A DNA stretch of 64,000 bases, from positions 62,001 through 126,000 of the forward strand of contig CAJTRZ010000005.1 in assembly GCA_910578975.1 (NCBI GenBank), given 5' to 3'. Source of the stretch: an uncultured Eubacterium sp. Its GTDB lineage: Bacteria > Bacillota > Clostridia > Lachnospirales > Lachnospiraceae. The notes beneath the pieces are model-generated. The model did not search any database and had not been told where the DNA came from. It saw only the letters and a list, made by a program, of their open reading frames with translations. The position numbers and the translations under genes were made by a program. The stretch's first letter is position 1, and the number at the start of each line of letters is the position of its first letter. Below, piece after piece: positions 24,484 through 33,209 of this stretch.

Positions 24484-25917
24484 ATGAGTAACGACAGATA
24501 CAATAGTCCTTTGTCAGAGAGATATGCAAGTAAGGAAATGCAGTATATTTTTTCTCCGGACATGAAGTTTAAAACATGGAGAAAACTTTGGATTGCACTT
24601 GCAGAATCAGAGATGGAGCTGGGGTTAAACATCACACAGGAGCAGATTGATGAATTGAAGGTAAACGCAGATGATATCAATTATGATGATGCAAAAGAAA
24701 GAGAAAAGTTAGTCCGCCATGATGTTATGTCTCATGTATATGCATATGGGCTCCAGTGTCCGAAGGCAGCAGGCATTATTCACCTTGGTGCAACATCCTG
24801 TTATGTTGGTGATAATACAGATATTATCATTATGACGGAAGGATTAAAGTTAGTTCGTAAGAAATTAGTGAATGTTATAAATGAACTTGCAAAGTTTGCA
24901 GATAAATACAAGTCACAGCCTACACTTGCATTTACACATTTTCAGCCGGCACAGCCTACAACGGTGGGAAAAAGAGCAACACTTTGGTTGATGGAATTAA
25001 AGTTAGATTTAGATGATCTTGATTATATTCTAGACAATATGATGCTTTTAGGAAGTAAGGGAACAACAGGTACTCAGGCAAGTTTTCTGGAACTTTTTGA
25101 GGGAGACCACGAAAAGATTAAAGAATTGGAAAATAAGATTGCAAAGAAGATGGGATTTGATAAGTGTTTCCCAGTGTCAGGTCAGACTTATTCAAGAAAG
25201 ATGGATACAAGAGTATTGAATGTATTAGCAGGTATTGCTGCGAGCGCACATAAGTTTTCTAATGACATTCGTTTATTACAGCATTTGAAGGAGATTGAAG
25301 AGCCTTTTGAGAAGAATCAGATTGGTTCTTCAGCTATGGCGTATAAGAGAAATCCTATGAGAAGTGAGCGAATTGCATCTCTTGCAAATTATGTGATGGT
25401 AACAGCTTTAAATCCAGCAATCACATCTGCAACACAGTGGTTCGAGAGAACATTAGATGATTCAGCAAACAAGAGACTGAGTGTTCCGGAATCGTTCCTT
25501 GCGATTGACGGTATTTTAGATTTATATCTGAATGTTGTAGACGGATTGGTAGTTTATGATAAGGTTATAACAAAGAGACTGATGAGTGAACTACCATTTA
25601 TGGCTACAGAAAATATTATGATGGATGCTGTAAAAGCAGGTGGAAACAGACAGGAAATGCACGAGAAGATACGTGAACTTTCTATGGAAGCAGGTGCAAA
25701 TGTGAAACAGAAAGGTCTTGACAATAATCTGCTAGAGTTGATTGCTGCTGATGAGGCATTTAATATGTCATTGGAAGACCTCGAAAAGACAATGGATCCA
25801 AGTAAGTATGTAGGACGTTCACCGGAACAGGTGGAAGAATTCTTAAAAGAAGAAATTAATCCGATTCTTGAAGCAAATAAAGAGTTACTCGGAATGAGTG
25901 CAGAGATAAACGTGTAA
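24484..25917 (+). CDS. purB: Adenylosuccinate lyase
   Basis: A 477-residue fumarase/aspartase-superfamily enzyme. It acts twice in purine synthesis, releasing fumarate from SAICAR and from adenylosuccinate. Signature segments are SPLSERYASKEMQYIFSP at the N-terminus, RHDVMSHVYAYG, HLGATSCYVGDNTD, TLAFTHFQPAQPTTVGKRA with the catalytic His, and the flexible loop GSSAMAYKRNPMRSERI (about 280-296). The ATG has TAGGAGGAAG upstream. A 260-bp repeat-rich spacer separates it from purC. Confidence 0.97.
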   Translation: MSNDRYNSPLSERYASKEMQYIFSPDMKFKTWRKLWIALAESEMELGLNITQEQIDELKVNADDINYDDAKEREKLVRHDVMSHVYAYGLQCPKAAGIIHLGATSCYVGDNTDIIIMTEGLKLVRKKLVNVINELAKFADKYKSQPTLAFTHFQPAQPTTVGKRATLWLMELKLDLDDLDYILDNMMLLGSKGTTGTQASFLELFEGDHEKIKELENKIAKKMGFDKCFPVSGQTYSRKMDTRVLNVLAGIAASAHKFSNDIRLLQHLKEIEEPFEKNQIGSSAMAYKRNPMRSERIASLANYVMVTALNPAITSATQWFERTLDDSANKRLSVPESFLAIDGILDLYLNVVDGLVVYDKVITKRLMSELPFMATENIMMDAVKAGGNRQEMHEKIRELSMEAGANVKQKGLDNNLLELIAADEAFNMSLEDLEKTMDPSKYVGRSPEQVEEFLKEEINPILEANKELLGMSAEINV

Positions 25918-25921
25918 CATA

Positions 25922-26162
25922 GTTCGGACAAGCGACAGAAAATAAAAAGGACTACAGGGTGTTTACACACTGTGGGAACTGTTTATTTTCTGACATTTGC
26001 GGAGCAAATACAGTGAGATGAAGCACGAAGTGCGAGTGCCGAAATAAATTTCGGCACTGTCGCAGCATTCGCCAAATGAGCATACAAGTATGCTCGCCTG
26101 GCTCATTGCCCATGCAAATCGAACTGTGGTCCGAACAAAAGGAAGCGGACAATAGTCCGAAC
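25922..26162. repeat. Palindrome-rich intergenic element, family C
   Basis: The spacer between purB and purC has short inverted ends (GTTCGGAC at 25922-25929; GTCCGAAC at 26129-26136 and again at 26155-26162). Nested hairpins lie within: CAGAAAATAAA with TTTATTTTCTG, GCACGAAGTGC, AGTGCCGAAA/TTTCGGCACT, and GAGCATAC-AA-GTATGCTC. It has no believable ORF and resembles a mobile or REP-like intergenic repeat. Confidence 0.55.
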
Positions 26163-26178
26163 GGAAAGAGAGGGAAAA

Positions 26179-27039
26179 ATGAAACCAGTTAAAGAAGGAA
26201 AAGTTAGAGAGATTTATGATAATGGTGACAGCTTAATTATGGTAGCAACAGACAGAATCAGTTGCTTTGATGTTATTTTAAAAAATATTATTAAGAAAAA
26301 AGGAACTGTACTTACTCAGATGTCAAAATTCTGGTTTGATATGACAGAAGATATTGTTCCAAATCATATGTTATCTGTAGATGTAAAGGACATGCCTGAA
26401 TTTTTCAGACAGGAGAAGTTTGATGGTAACAGTATGATGTGCAAGAAATTAGAAATGTTGCCAATTGAGTGTATTGTTCGTGGGTATATTACTGGCAGTG
26501 GTTGGGCTAGTTATCAGGAAAATGGAACAGTGTGTGGCATTAAACTTCCAGAAGGATTACAGGAATCTGATAAATTACCAGAACCAATATACACTCCTTC
26601 TACAAAGGCAGAAATTGGAGATCATGACGAGAATATCTCATATGAAAAGAGTATAGAAGTATTAGAGAAAGAATTCCCGGGAAAAGGAGAAGAGTATGCT
26701 GCAAAGTTAAAAGAGTATACGATTGAGTTATACAAAAAGTGTGCAGATTATGCTTTAGAACGTGGAATTATTATAGCAGATACAAAGTTTGAGTTTGGTT
26801 TGGACGAGAATGGAAATATTGTAATTGGTGATGAAATGCTGACACCGGACAGTTCAAGATTCTGGCCGGCAGATGGATATGAACCAGGACATGGACAGCC
26901 ATCTTTTGATAAGCAGTTTGCCCGTGACTGGTTAAAGGCAAATGACCATGACTGGACACTTCCAAAGGAAGTAGAAGATAAGACGATTGCTATCTATTTA
27001 GAAGGATACGAAAAATTAACAGGAGAAAAATTAGGATAA
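26179..27039 (+). CDS. purC: SAICAR synthetase
   Basis: A 286-residue phosphoribosylaminoimidazole-succinocarboxamide synthase. It joins CAIR and aspartate using ATP. The N-terminus KEGKVREIYDNGDSLIMVAT carries the glycine-rich ATP loop. Later blocks are ECIVRGYITGSGW, KFEFGLDENGNIVIGDEMLTPDSSR and FWPADGYEPG. The ATG follows AGAGAGGGAAAAA. Transcription from purB would have to cross the palindromic element just upstream; no clear separate promoter was found. Confidence 0.97.
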   Translation: MKPVKEGKVREIYDNGDSLIMVATDRISCFDVILKNIIKKKGTVLTQMSKFWFDMTEDIVPNHMLSVDVKDMPEFFRQEKFDGNSMMCKKLEMLPIECIVRGYITGSGWASYQENGTVCGIKLPEGLQESDKLPEPIYTPSTKAEIGDHDENISYEKSIEVLEKEFPGKGEEYAAKLKEYTIELYKKCADYALERGIIIADTKFEFGLDENGNIVIGDEMLTPDSSRFWPADGYEPGHGQPSFDKQFARDWLKANDHDWTLPKEVEDKTIAIYLEGYEKLTGEKLG

Positions 27040-27177
27040 TTTACAAAATAATAGTTTGAGTGTAAAGATAAATGTTGTAAATTAACGAAAAGCTATAGAG
27101 TTTTGAATGGAATGTGATTATTTTGTGAAATCACATGTTAATTCAAATTTATACTTTAAATAATGAGCCTGATATGG

Positions 27178-27229
27178 TAAAATCAGTTGTATGCGAGCTT
27201 AAAGTGTACAGCTGATTTTAACTTTAAGC
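27178..27229 (+). promoter_or_regulatory. Hairpin with possible pseudoknot upstream of the FKBP-type lipoprotein
   Basis: TAAAATCAGTTGTA (27178-27191) pairs with TACAGCTGATTTTA (27207-27220) with one G-U. The loop sequence GCTTAAAG (27197-27204) is exactly complementary to CTTTAAGC (27222-27229), which would allow an H-type pseudoknot. The 5' half overlaps a possible -10 (TAAAAT, 27178-27183, with TTTAAA 17 bp upstream), so a DNA-level role is also possible. Confidence 0.35.
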
Positions 27230-27256
27230 AAAAAAGAGAAGAGGAGACAAAATAAA

Positions 27257-28459
27257 ATGTTTAAAAAAGTTTTAGCAGTTGCATTATCAGCAACAATGGC
27301 ATTAGGATTAGCAGCTTGTGGAAATTCAAGTTCAGGTTCTGTTGAGACAGACTTAGGAACAGTCAAGTTGGCAAATTATAAAGGGTTACCTGCATACGAA
27401 GATGATATTAAGGTTACAGACGAGGAAGTACAGTCTGTGATTGACACTGATTTAAATAATCATGCAACAACAAAGACAATTAAAAAGGGTAAAGTAGAAA
27501 AAGATTCAACTGTAGTATTTGATTATTCGGGACAAATCGAAGTAAAAGGTAAGAAAGTAAAGTTTGATGGTGGTACAGCACAGGATCAGACAGCTGATAT
27601 TAAGAATAGCACAGTAAATGGTTCACCTATGATTGATGGATTTGTTGATGCATTAAAAGGACATAAAGTAGGCGACAAGTTTACAAAGAAACTTGCATTT
27701 CCAAAGGATTATGGAAATAAAGTAAAAGTAGATAACAAGGATGTTGATTTATCAGGTAAAGATGTTTGGTTTACTTTTACAATTAAGTCATTACAGAAAA
27801 CAGAAACACCTAAGTTCGATGATGAATTTGTAAAAACAAATTATAAAGAAGAAGGTTTAAAAACTGTAAAAGAATATAAAGATTATCAGAAAAAAGAATT
27901 AAAATATAATAAGATTATGAATGGCTTATGGATGAAATATTTAGAAGATTGCAAAGTATCTGAATATGATAAAAAAGCTTTAGAAGAATATGAGTCAGAA
28001 GCAGAGTCATCTATTGTTGCACAGTACTCATCATATGGTATTACAGACATAAAATCTTATTTAGATGTAACAGGTATGACAGAGGATGAATGGCATAAGC
28101 AGTCAAAAGAGGCTATGAAGAGCAGAATGGTTATCCTTGCGATTGCAGAGAAAGAAGGACATGATGCTGACAAACTTTACAAAGAAGAAGGCGATTCATT
28201 TGCAAAGAAAAATTATGGTGCAGATATTAAGACATTAGAGAAAAACTATGGTGAAGACACTGTAAAAGATACAATTCAGTTAAATCTTTTATTAATGAAA
28301 GTAAGAGATGTTGTTTGTGAAAACGTTGAAATGAAGAAAGGTTCAGCGCCAACTACAAAAGCGCCAGAAACAACAACAGAAAAAGCAACAGAGAAATCAA
28401 CTGACAAAGCAACAGAAAAAGCAACTACATCAGCAGAAACAACAAAAGCTGACAAATAG
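27257..28459 (+). CDS. Trigger-factor-like FKBP peptidyl-prolyl isomerase lipoprotein
   Basis: 400 residues. A lipoprotein signal peptide ends in the lipobox LGLAAC (Cys21). After a strand-rich N-terminal part comes an FKBP-type domain (about 80-180: DSTVVFDYSGQIEVKG, GSPMIDGFVDALKGHKVGDK). A helical region follows (about 185-365) resembling the trigger-factor C-terminal arms. The tail (about 368-400) is a low-complexity TEKATEKSTDK-type stretch, probably an extended spacer. It likely acts as an extracytoplasmic folding factor attached to the membrane. AGAGAAGAGGAG precedes the ATG. Confidence 0.85.
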   Translation: MFKKVLAVALSATMALGLAACGNSSSGSVETDLGTVKLANYKGLPAYEDDIKVTDEEVQSVIDTDLNNHATTKTIKKGKVEKDSTVVFDYSGQIEVKGKKVKFDGGTAQDQTADIKNSTVNGSPMIDGFVDALKGHKVGDKFTKKLAFPKDYGNKVKVDNKDVDLSGKDVWFTFTIKSLQKTETPKFDDEFVKTNYKEEGLKTVKEYKDYQKKELKYNKIMNGLWMKYLEDCKVSEYDKKALEEYESEAESSIVAQYSSYGITDIKSYLDVTGMTEDEWHKQSKEAMKSRMVILAIAEKEGHDADKLYKEEGDSFAKKNYGADIKTLEKNYGEDTVKDTIQLNLLLMKVRDVVCENVEMKKGSAPTTKAPETTTEKATEKSTDKATEKATTSAETTKADK

Positions 28460-28485
28460 GCGCGAAGTTTTGAGCAGAGCGACTT

Positions 28486-28552
28486 AATATAAGAAAAGAG
28501 AGAAGAGTTCATTGTGCTTGCACAAATGAACTCTTCTCTCTTTTCTTATATT
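28486..28552 (+). terminator. Very long hairpin terminator
   Basis: A perfect 27-bp inverted repeat (AATATAAGAAAAGAGAGAAG and onward from 28486, ending at 28552). The stem continues into the near-loop TTGTGC-TT-GCACAA with one bulged A. The exact pairing is far longer than needed for termination. Confidence 0.7.
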
Positions 28553-28697
28553 GCGGTATTCTGCGAATAAGTATAAAGAAATAATTTTATATAAAAAGTC
28601 GAATAAAGTCGAAATAAGTTGATGGGAAATGTTTAAAATATTATATATTAAAATATAAAATATTATTATAAAGAAATTAAAAAGAAGTATTTAAAGT

Positions 28698-29336
28698 ATG
28701 AAAAAGAGTATGAAGAGAGTAGTGATGTTAACACTGAATTTATTTTTAGGAATGACTATATTAGGAAATAATGTTATGGCACAACAAAAAAGTGCTGAAG
28801 AGGTATTTGATTCAAAGACAGTTCAATAGTTGATTAAAGAAGCAGATAAGAAACCTGTTAGAAAAGACAAGACAAATAAAGGGATTGGTTCAATTATTAA
28901 AAGTAGTGGAAATTATCCAAGGAGAAAAGGGGTCATTTTAGTTACTAGTGATTACTATAAAGGATTAATACCAACGGGACATGCAGCGATTGTATATAGT
29001 TCGAATAAGGTAGTAGAATCTCTTTCAAAGGGGGTTACAACGGGCAAAAATAATTGGTATAGTTCAAAGAAAAGTTGCTACGGCGTTACAACTCCGAAAA
29101 CAACAATTTATCAGGATGCATATGTTGCAGATTGGTGTTATTTACAAATAGGCAAAAAATATAATTATAATTATTTTAATGTGGATACAAGAAAGAAATT
29201 TTATTGTTCACAATTAATATATGCAGGATATTTGGATAAGCAACGTATAGATTTAAATACTAAAAAATTTGGAAGAGCAGTACATCCAATGGAGTTAGTA
29301 AATACAGATAAGACTTGTACAATATATACTAAGTAA
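28698..29336 (+). pseudogene. Secreted YiiX/NlpC-P60-like protein interrupted by an in-frame TAG
   Basis: An ATG at 28698 opens a signal peptide (MKKSMKRVVMLTLNLFLGMT and onward to about residue 29, with VMA before the likely cut). After codon 43 there is one TAG at 28827-28829, and the same frame continues for 168 codons. The downstream part has a papain-like YiiX/YycO pattern: GHAAIVYSS with a candidate His, and FYCSQLIYAGY with a candidate Cys in reversed order. The piece after the stop could begin at TTG 28830, but it has no ribosome-binding site or signal peptide. The simplest view is a recent nonsense mutation or a sequencing error; suppression of the stop is possible but unsupported. 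Confidence 0.65.
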
Positions 29337-29371
29337 ATTATACTGTTTGATAAAAGTTTATGAGGTTATTT

Positions 29372-30415
29372 ATGAAGAAAAAAAGATTAATATTTTTGTT
29401 TGCTCTTGTTGTTTTGGTTACAGGATGCAATAATACACAAGAATCTAAAGTAACAAATAATAGAGAGTATGCAGTAATAAAGTCATCTATGAAATATGGT
29501 GATAAAACAGAAATTACATATTTTGATAATCAATTAAATCAAGTTGGTATACAAAAGTATGAATATGGAAATGTAGGCGAATTCCAATATCTTTATCCTG
29601 TCGTAAAGAATGAAATATTATATGAAATTTCTTTAGGGTATGGATATGATAAAGATAATTGTAAAATTATAGCGATAAACCTAAAAACAGATGAGATAAA
29701 AGAATATAAATTAGATCGGGTTAATATCACAAGTTTTTATGTGGATGATAAATATATTTATGCAATTAGTAATTTAAACCGAGTAACATATATTGACAGA
29801 TATGTAATTGGTGGTGATGATATGCAGTCGATAATATTAGAAAATACAATATCTGTTGATATGTTTGTTTGTAATGAAAAGGTTTATTTTTACACAGAGC
29901 AGAATGGGAAGTCTATATTGAATAGAACAGATTTTTTTACGAAGCATACAGAAAAAGTTCTATCTGATAAAATTAATTTTGAGGATGGAACAAATTTTAA
30001 TGTGATTTATAATAATCGAATTTATGTACCTTATGGTAAAGATATTGTTGCAATATCACCAGACACATTGAAATTTAAAGTGATTAAAATGCCCGAGAGC
30101 GGAAATGCGGTATCTGGTTTGTATCAGGACGGCCACAATTTATATGTTGCACAGGCAGATACACATGGAGAAAACAGTAAGTTATGTATGATACAGTATG
30201 ATTTAAAAGAGCAAAAAATTGTTAATGAATATAAGACGTTTTCTACACTAATGCAATTTAGTGTAAAGAAAGATGAATTATATGTTTTATCCTTTGAGGA
30301 TGAATTAATAAAGTTTCATATGAAGAATGATGGACAGTTGAAGGAGTTAAAACGAAAACAGTTGAAAACAACAGGCTATCAGTTTGTTTCAGCAGGATTT
30401 ATTTGTAATAATTAG
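29372..30415 (+). CDS. Lipoprotein with beta-propeller-like repeats
   Basis: About 347 residues with a lipoprotein signal (FALVVLVTGC, Cys at about residue 19). The mature part is strand-rich, with repeated segments such as YAISNLNRVTYIDRY, IYVPYGKDIVAISPDT and LYVAQADTHGENSKL, spaced like propeller blades. No catalytic motif is seen. The start at 29372 is chosen because TGAGG lies 7 nt upstream; an ATG four codons earlier has no ribosome-binding site. It lies 35 bp after the interrupted YiiX-like gene and may be in the same unit. Function is unknown. Confidence 0.7.
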   Translation: MKKKRLIFLFALVVLVTGCNNTQESKVTNNREYAVIKSSMKYGDKTEITYFDNQLNQVGIQKYEYGNVGEFQYLYPVVKNEILYEISLGYGYDKDNCKIIAINLKTDEIKEYKLDRVNITSFYVDDKYIYAISNLNRVTYIDRYVIGGDDMQSIILENTISVDMFVCNEKVYFYTEQNGKSILNRTDFFTKHTEKVLSDKINFEDGTNFNVIYNNRIYVPYGKDIVAISPDTLKFKVIKMPESGNAVSGLYQDGHNLYVAQADTHGENSKLCMIQYDLKEQKIVNEYKTFSTLMQFSVKKDELYVLSFEDELIKFHMKNDGQLKELKRKQLKTTGYQFVSAGFICNN

Positions 30416-30442
30416 TAATTTGATAGATGGTATTAGGTTTCT

Positions 30443-30485
30443 AAAGAGGAGCTGTGAACAAGAAGTTTGCAGCTTCTCTTTATTT
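30443..30485 (+). terminator. Intrinsic terminator after the propeller-like lipoprotein
   Basis: AAAGAGGAGCTG (30443-30454) pairs with CAGCTTCTCTTT (30470-30481) through one G-U, followed by ATTTTC. Confidence 0.75.
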
Positions 30486-30529
30486 TCAATAGTAAAATTT
30501 AATTAGGAAAAGATATTAAAAGAATTGCA

Positions 30530-30679
30530 TTCATCCACTAATTATGATACATTAGTCGCGGATAGTATTCGGATGAAACTATACCGATGATAATAGAATA
30601 TTTTTTCACTATAAAGATTGGAGCGCAGCTCATATCTTAATGAATGAGACTCATTGTCCCTTTTTTATATAAAAAAAGG
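30530..30679 (+). promoter_or_regulatory. Structured leader of the pantothenate operon with ribosome-site hairpin
   Basis: TTCATCC (30530-30536) can pair with GGATGAA (30571-30577), enclosing ACTAAT/ATTAGT (30537-30542 with 30551-30556). Just before the first gene CCTTTTTT (30659-30666) pairs with AAAAAAGG (30672-30679), which would hide part of the AAAGGAGGG ribosome-binding site. It matches no riboswitch class that I recognise. Confidence 0.4.
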
Positions 30680-30689
30680 AGGGATGCCC

Positions 30690-31529
30690 ATGAAAATTGG
30701 ATTTATAGGTGCAGGGAAAGTTGGATTTTCCCTTGGAAAATATTTGGCAGATAATAACCAGACAGTCGTGGGTTATTACAGCGAGTTTAAAGAGGATGCC
30801 ATAGAGGCAGCGGAATTTACCGGTTCAACTAATTATTCACAATTAAAATTATTAGTAGAGGATAGTGATGTCTTATTTTTAACTGTGACCGATGTTATGA
30901 TTGAGAAGGTTTGGAATCAGATAAAAGAGACGAATCTTAGTGGAAAAATTATATGCCACACGAGTGGCGCATTATCATCAGAAGTCTTTTCGGATATTTC
31001 GAGACGTGGAGGTTTCGGATTTTCTATCCACCCACTCTTTGCAGTAAGTGATAAATATCATTCTTACAAAGAGCTTTCGGGGAGTTATTTCACAATAGAG
31101 GGATCAAAAGAAAAAATAGAGGATATGAAAACTTTGTTTGAAAGTTTTGGGAATCATGTATGTGTTATTTCAAAAGAGGACAAGGTAAAGTATCATGGGG
31201 CAGCAGCAATTGCCAGCAATCTGGTAGTTGGACTGATTGGATTAAGTGAACAATTGTTAGTTGAATGTGGATTTGATAAAGAATCTGCACACAATGCGCT
31301 ATCTCCAATCATAAAGGGGAATATTGAACACATTATAAGCGATGGATGCGAGAAAGCATTGACTGGTCCTATTGAGCGAAATGATATTGAAACAGTAAAA
31401 AAACATCTTGCAGTATTAGATGGAAATCATAATATAGCTTATCAGGCTGTTTCCAGACAGGTTTTAGAAATTGCAAAGATGAAAAATAAGGATAGAGATT
31501 ATAGTAATATGGAGGACATTCTGAAATGA
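30690..31529 (+). CDS. Rossmann/DUF2520 oxidoreductase, candidate ketopantoate reductase
   Basis: About 279 residues. The N-terminal Rossmann domain opens MKIGFIGAGKVGFSLGKYL. The C-terminal helical DUF2520 domain contains KYHGAAAIASNLVVGLIGL and a SPIIKGNIEHI block. It is the first gene of a panB-panC-panD-coaBC operon and overlaps panB by ATGA. Since no panE is present, it may carry out the NADPH-dependent reduction of ketopantoate to pantoate; PanG-type reductases are a known non-orthologous alternative to PanE. That role is inferred from context. The ATG at 30690 has AAAGGAGGG 6 nt upstream; the ATG at 30684 is too close. Confidence 0.75.
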   Translation: MKIGFIGAGKVGFSLGKYLADNNQTVVGYYSEFKEDAIEAAEFTGSTNYSQLKLLVEDSDVLFLTVTDVMIEKVWNQIKETNLSGKIICHTSGALSSEVFSDISRRGGFGFSIHPLFAVSDKYHSYKELSGSYFTIEGSKEKIEDMKTLFESFGNHVCVISKEDKVKYHGAAAIASNLVVGLIGLSEQLLVECGFDKESAHNALSPIIKGNIEHIISDGCEKALTGPIERNDIETVKKHLAVLDGNHNIAYQAVSRQVLEIAKMKNKDRDYSNMEDILK

Positions 31530-32353
31530 AGAATACAGTAAATACTTTGTTACAGCAGAAGCAGGAAGGAAAGAAAATAACAATGCTTACCTGCTATGAT
31601 TATTCTACAGCAAAACTGATGGAAGAGGTAGGAGTAAACACTATATTAGTGGGAGATTCCTTGGGAAATACAGTATTGGGATATGATGATACGATACAGG
31701 TGACGATGGAAGATATGATACATCATTGTGCAGCAGTTTCCCGTGGAATAAAGGATATACTGTTAGTCTGTGATATGCCATTCATGTCTTATCAGACATC
31801 TGTTTATGACGCAGTGGTAAATGCAGGGCGTCTTATGAAAGAAGGACATGCAAACATGGTAAAATTAGAGGGCGGTGTAGAGGTTGCACCACAGATAGAG
31901 GCAATTGTAAAAGCGTCCATTCCAGTTTGCGCCCATATCGGGTTGACACCACAGTCAATCAATGCATTTGGTGGATTTAAAGTTCAGGGTAAAACAGAGG
32001 CGGCCGCAAAGAAACTAATCGAGGATGCAAAGGCTGTACAAAAAGCAGGAGCAACCATGGTAGTTTTAGAAGGTGTTCCGGCAAAACTTGCCACAAGGAT
32101 TACAGAGATGCTGGACATTCCTACTATCGGTATTGGAGCCGGAGCAGGCTGTGACGGACAGGTACTGGTATATCAGGATATGCTTGGAATGTTTACTGAT
32201 TATGTGCCAAAGTTTGTACGTCAGTTTGCCAGCGTAGGTGACATTATGAAGGGCGCATTTAAAGATTATATACAGTCTGTGCAGGATGGAAGTTTTCCGG
32301 CAGAGGAACATACTTACAAAATTGATGATGAAATTATAGAAAAATTGTATTAG
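31526..32353 (+). CDS. panB: 3-methyl-2-oxobutanoate hydroxymethyltransferase
   Basis: A 275-residue TIM-barrel enzyme that makes ketopantoate from ketoisovalerate and methylene-tetrahydrofolate. The family blocks are intact: KITMLTCYDYSTAKLMEE, ILVGDSLGNTVLGYDDT with metal-binding Asp, HANMVKLEGG, CAHIGLTPQSINAFGGFKVQ, and VLEGVPAKLA followed by TIGIGAGAGCDGQVLVYQD. The start ATG overlaps the stop of the DUF2520 gene (ATGA), so translation is likely coupled. panC begins 13 bp downstream. Confidence 0.97.
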   Translation: MKNTVNTLLQQKQEGKKITMLTCYDYSTAKLMEEVGVNTILVGDSLGNTVLGYDDTIQVTMEDMIHHCAAVSRGIKDILLVCDMPFMSYQTSVYDAVVNAGRLMKEGHANMVKLEGGVEVAPQIEAIVKASIPVCAHIGLTPQSINAFGGFKVQGKTEAAAKKLIEDAKAVQKAGATMVVLEGVPAKLATRITEMLDIPTIGIGAGAGCDGQVLVYQDMLGMFTDYVPKFVRQFASVGDIMKGAFKDYIQSVQDGSFPAEEHTYKIDDEIIEKLY

Positions 32354-32366
32354 GAGAGTTTTTGAA

Positions 32367-33209
32367 ATGAAAGTTGTTGGTACGATTAAGGAAGTTAGAC
32401 AGTTAGTAAAAGAATGGAAGAGAAACGGTGAGACCGTTGGATTTGTCCCTACTATGGGATATCTGCATGAGGGACATGGAAGCCTCATTACAAAAGCGAG
32501 AGAAAATAATGATAAAGTCGTTGTTAGTATCTTTGTAAATCCATTGCAGTTTGGACCAAGCGAGGACTTGGAAAGTTATCCGAGAGATTTAGAGAAGGAT
32601 AGTAAGTTTTGTGAAAGCCTTGGGGCAGACTTGATTTTCCATCCGGAACCGGAAGAAATGTATTATGATGATTTCAGTTCTTATGTGGATATGTCTGTGC
32701 TTACAGAGGAATTGTGCGGACTGAGTCGTCCAGTGCATTTTAGAGGAGTGTGTACAGTAGTAAGCAAATTGTTTAATATCGTTCAGCCAGATAATGCATA
32801 CTTTGGAGAAAAAGACGCACAGCAGCTTGCAATTATTAAACACATGGTACAGGACTTAAATATGGATGTAAAGGTTGTGGGATGTCCGATTGTTCGTGAG
32901 GAAGATGGTTTGGCAAAGAGTTCTAGAAACACATATCTTTCAGCAGAAGAGAGACAGGCTGCACTGATTCTCAGCAAGACGATTGAGTTGGGCAAAAAGT
33001 TAATTGCAGATGGAGAAAAAGATGCAGATGTGGTTGTGGCAAAAATGAAAGCAAACATTGAGACAGAACCAATGGCAAAGATTGATTATGTTAAGGCAGT
33101 AAATGGACTGACAATGCAACAGCAAAAAGAGATTAAGGCACCAATGCTTATAGCGATGGCAGTGTATATTGGAAATACAAGATTGATTGACAACATGATT
33201 TTGGCTTAA
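32367..33209 (+). CDS. panC: Pantothenate synthetase
   Basis: A 280-residue ligase of pantoate and beta-alanine. Diagnostic motifs are VGFVPTMGYLHEGHGSLI with the HIGH-like loop (about 26-43), SIFVNPLQFGPSEDLESYPR, FGEKDAQQLAIIK, and PIVREEDGLAKSSRNTYLS with the KMSKS-like region. TTAGGAGAG lies before the ATG. Its stop codon (33207-33209) lies inside the left inverted repeat of a palindromic element, so that element begins at the very end of this gene. Confidence 0.97.
   Translation: MKVVGTIKEVRQLVKEWKRNGETVGFVPTMGYLHEGHGSLITKARENNDKVVVSIFVNPLQFGPSEDLESYPRDLEKDSKFCESLGADLIFHPEPEEMYYDDFSSYVDMSVLTEELCGLSRPVHFRGVCTVVSKLFNIVQPDNAYFGEKDAQQLAIIKHMVQDLNMDVKVVGCPIVREEDGLAKSSRNTYLSAEERQAALILSKTIELGKKLIADGEKDADVVVAKMKANIETEPMAKIDYVKAVNGLTMQQQKEIKAPMLIAMAVYIGNTRLIDNMILA

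Noticed and set aside
28830..29336. Reading the NlpC/YiiX-like part as an independent gene from TTG 28830
   Set aside because: No ribosome-binding site or signal peptide lies at that point, while an in-frame signal peptide lies directly upstream of a single TAG.
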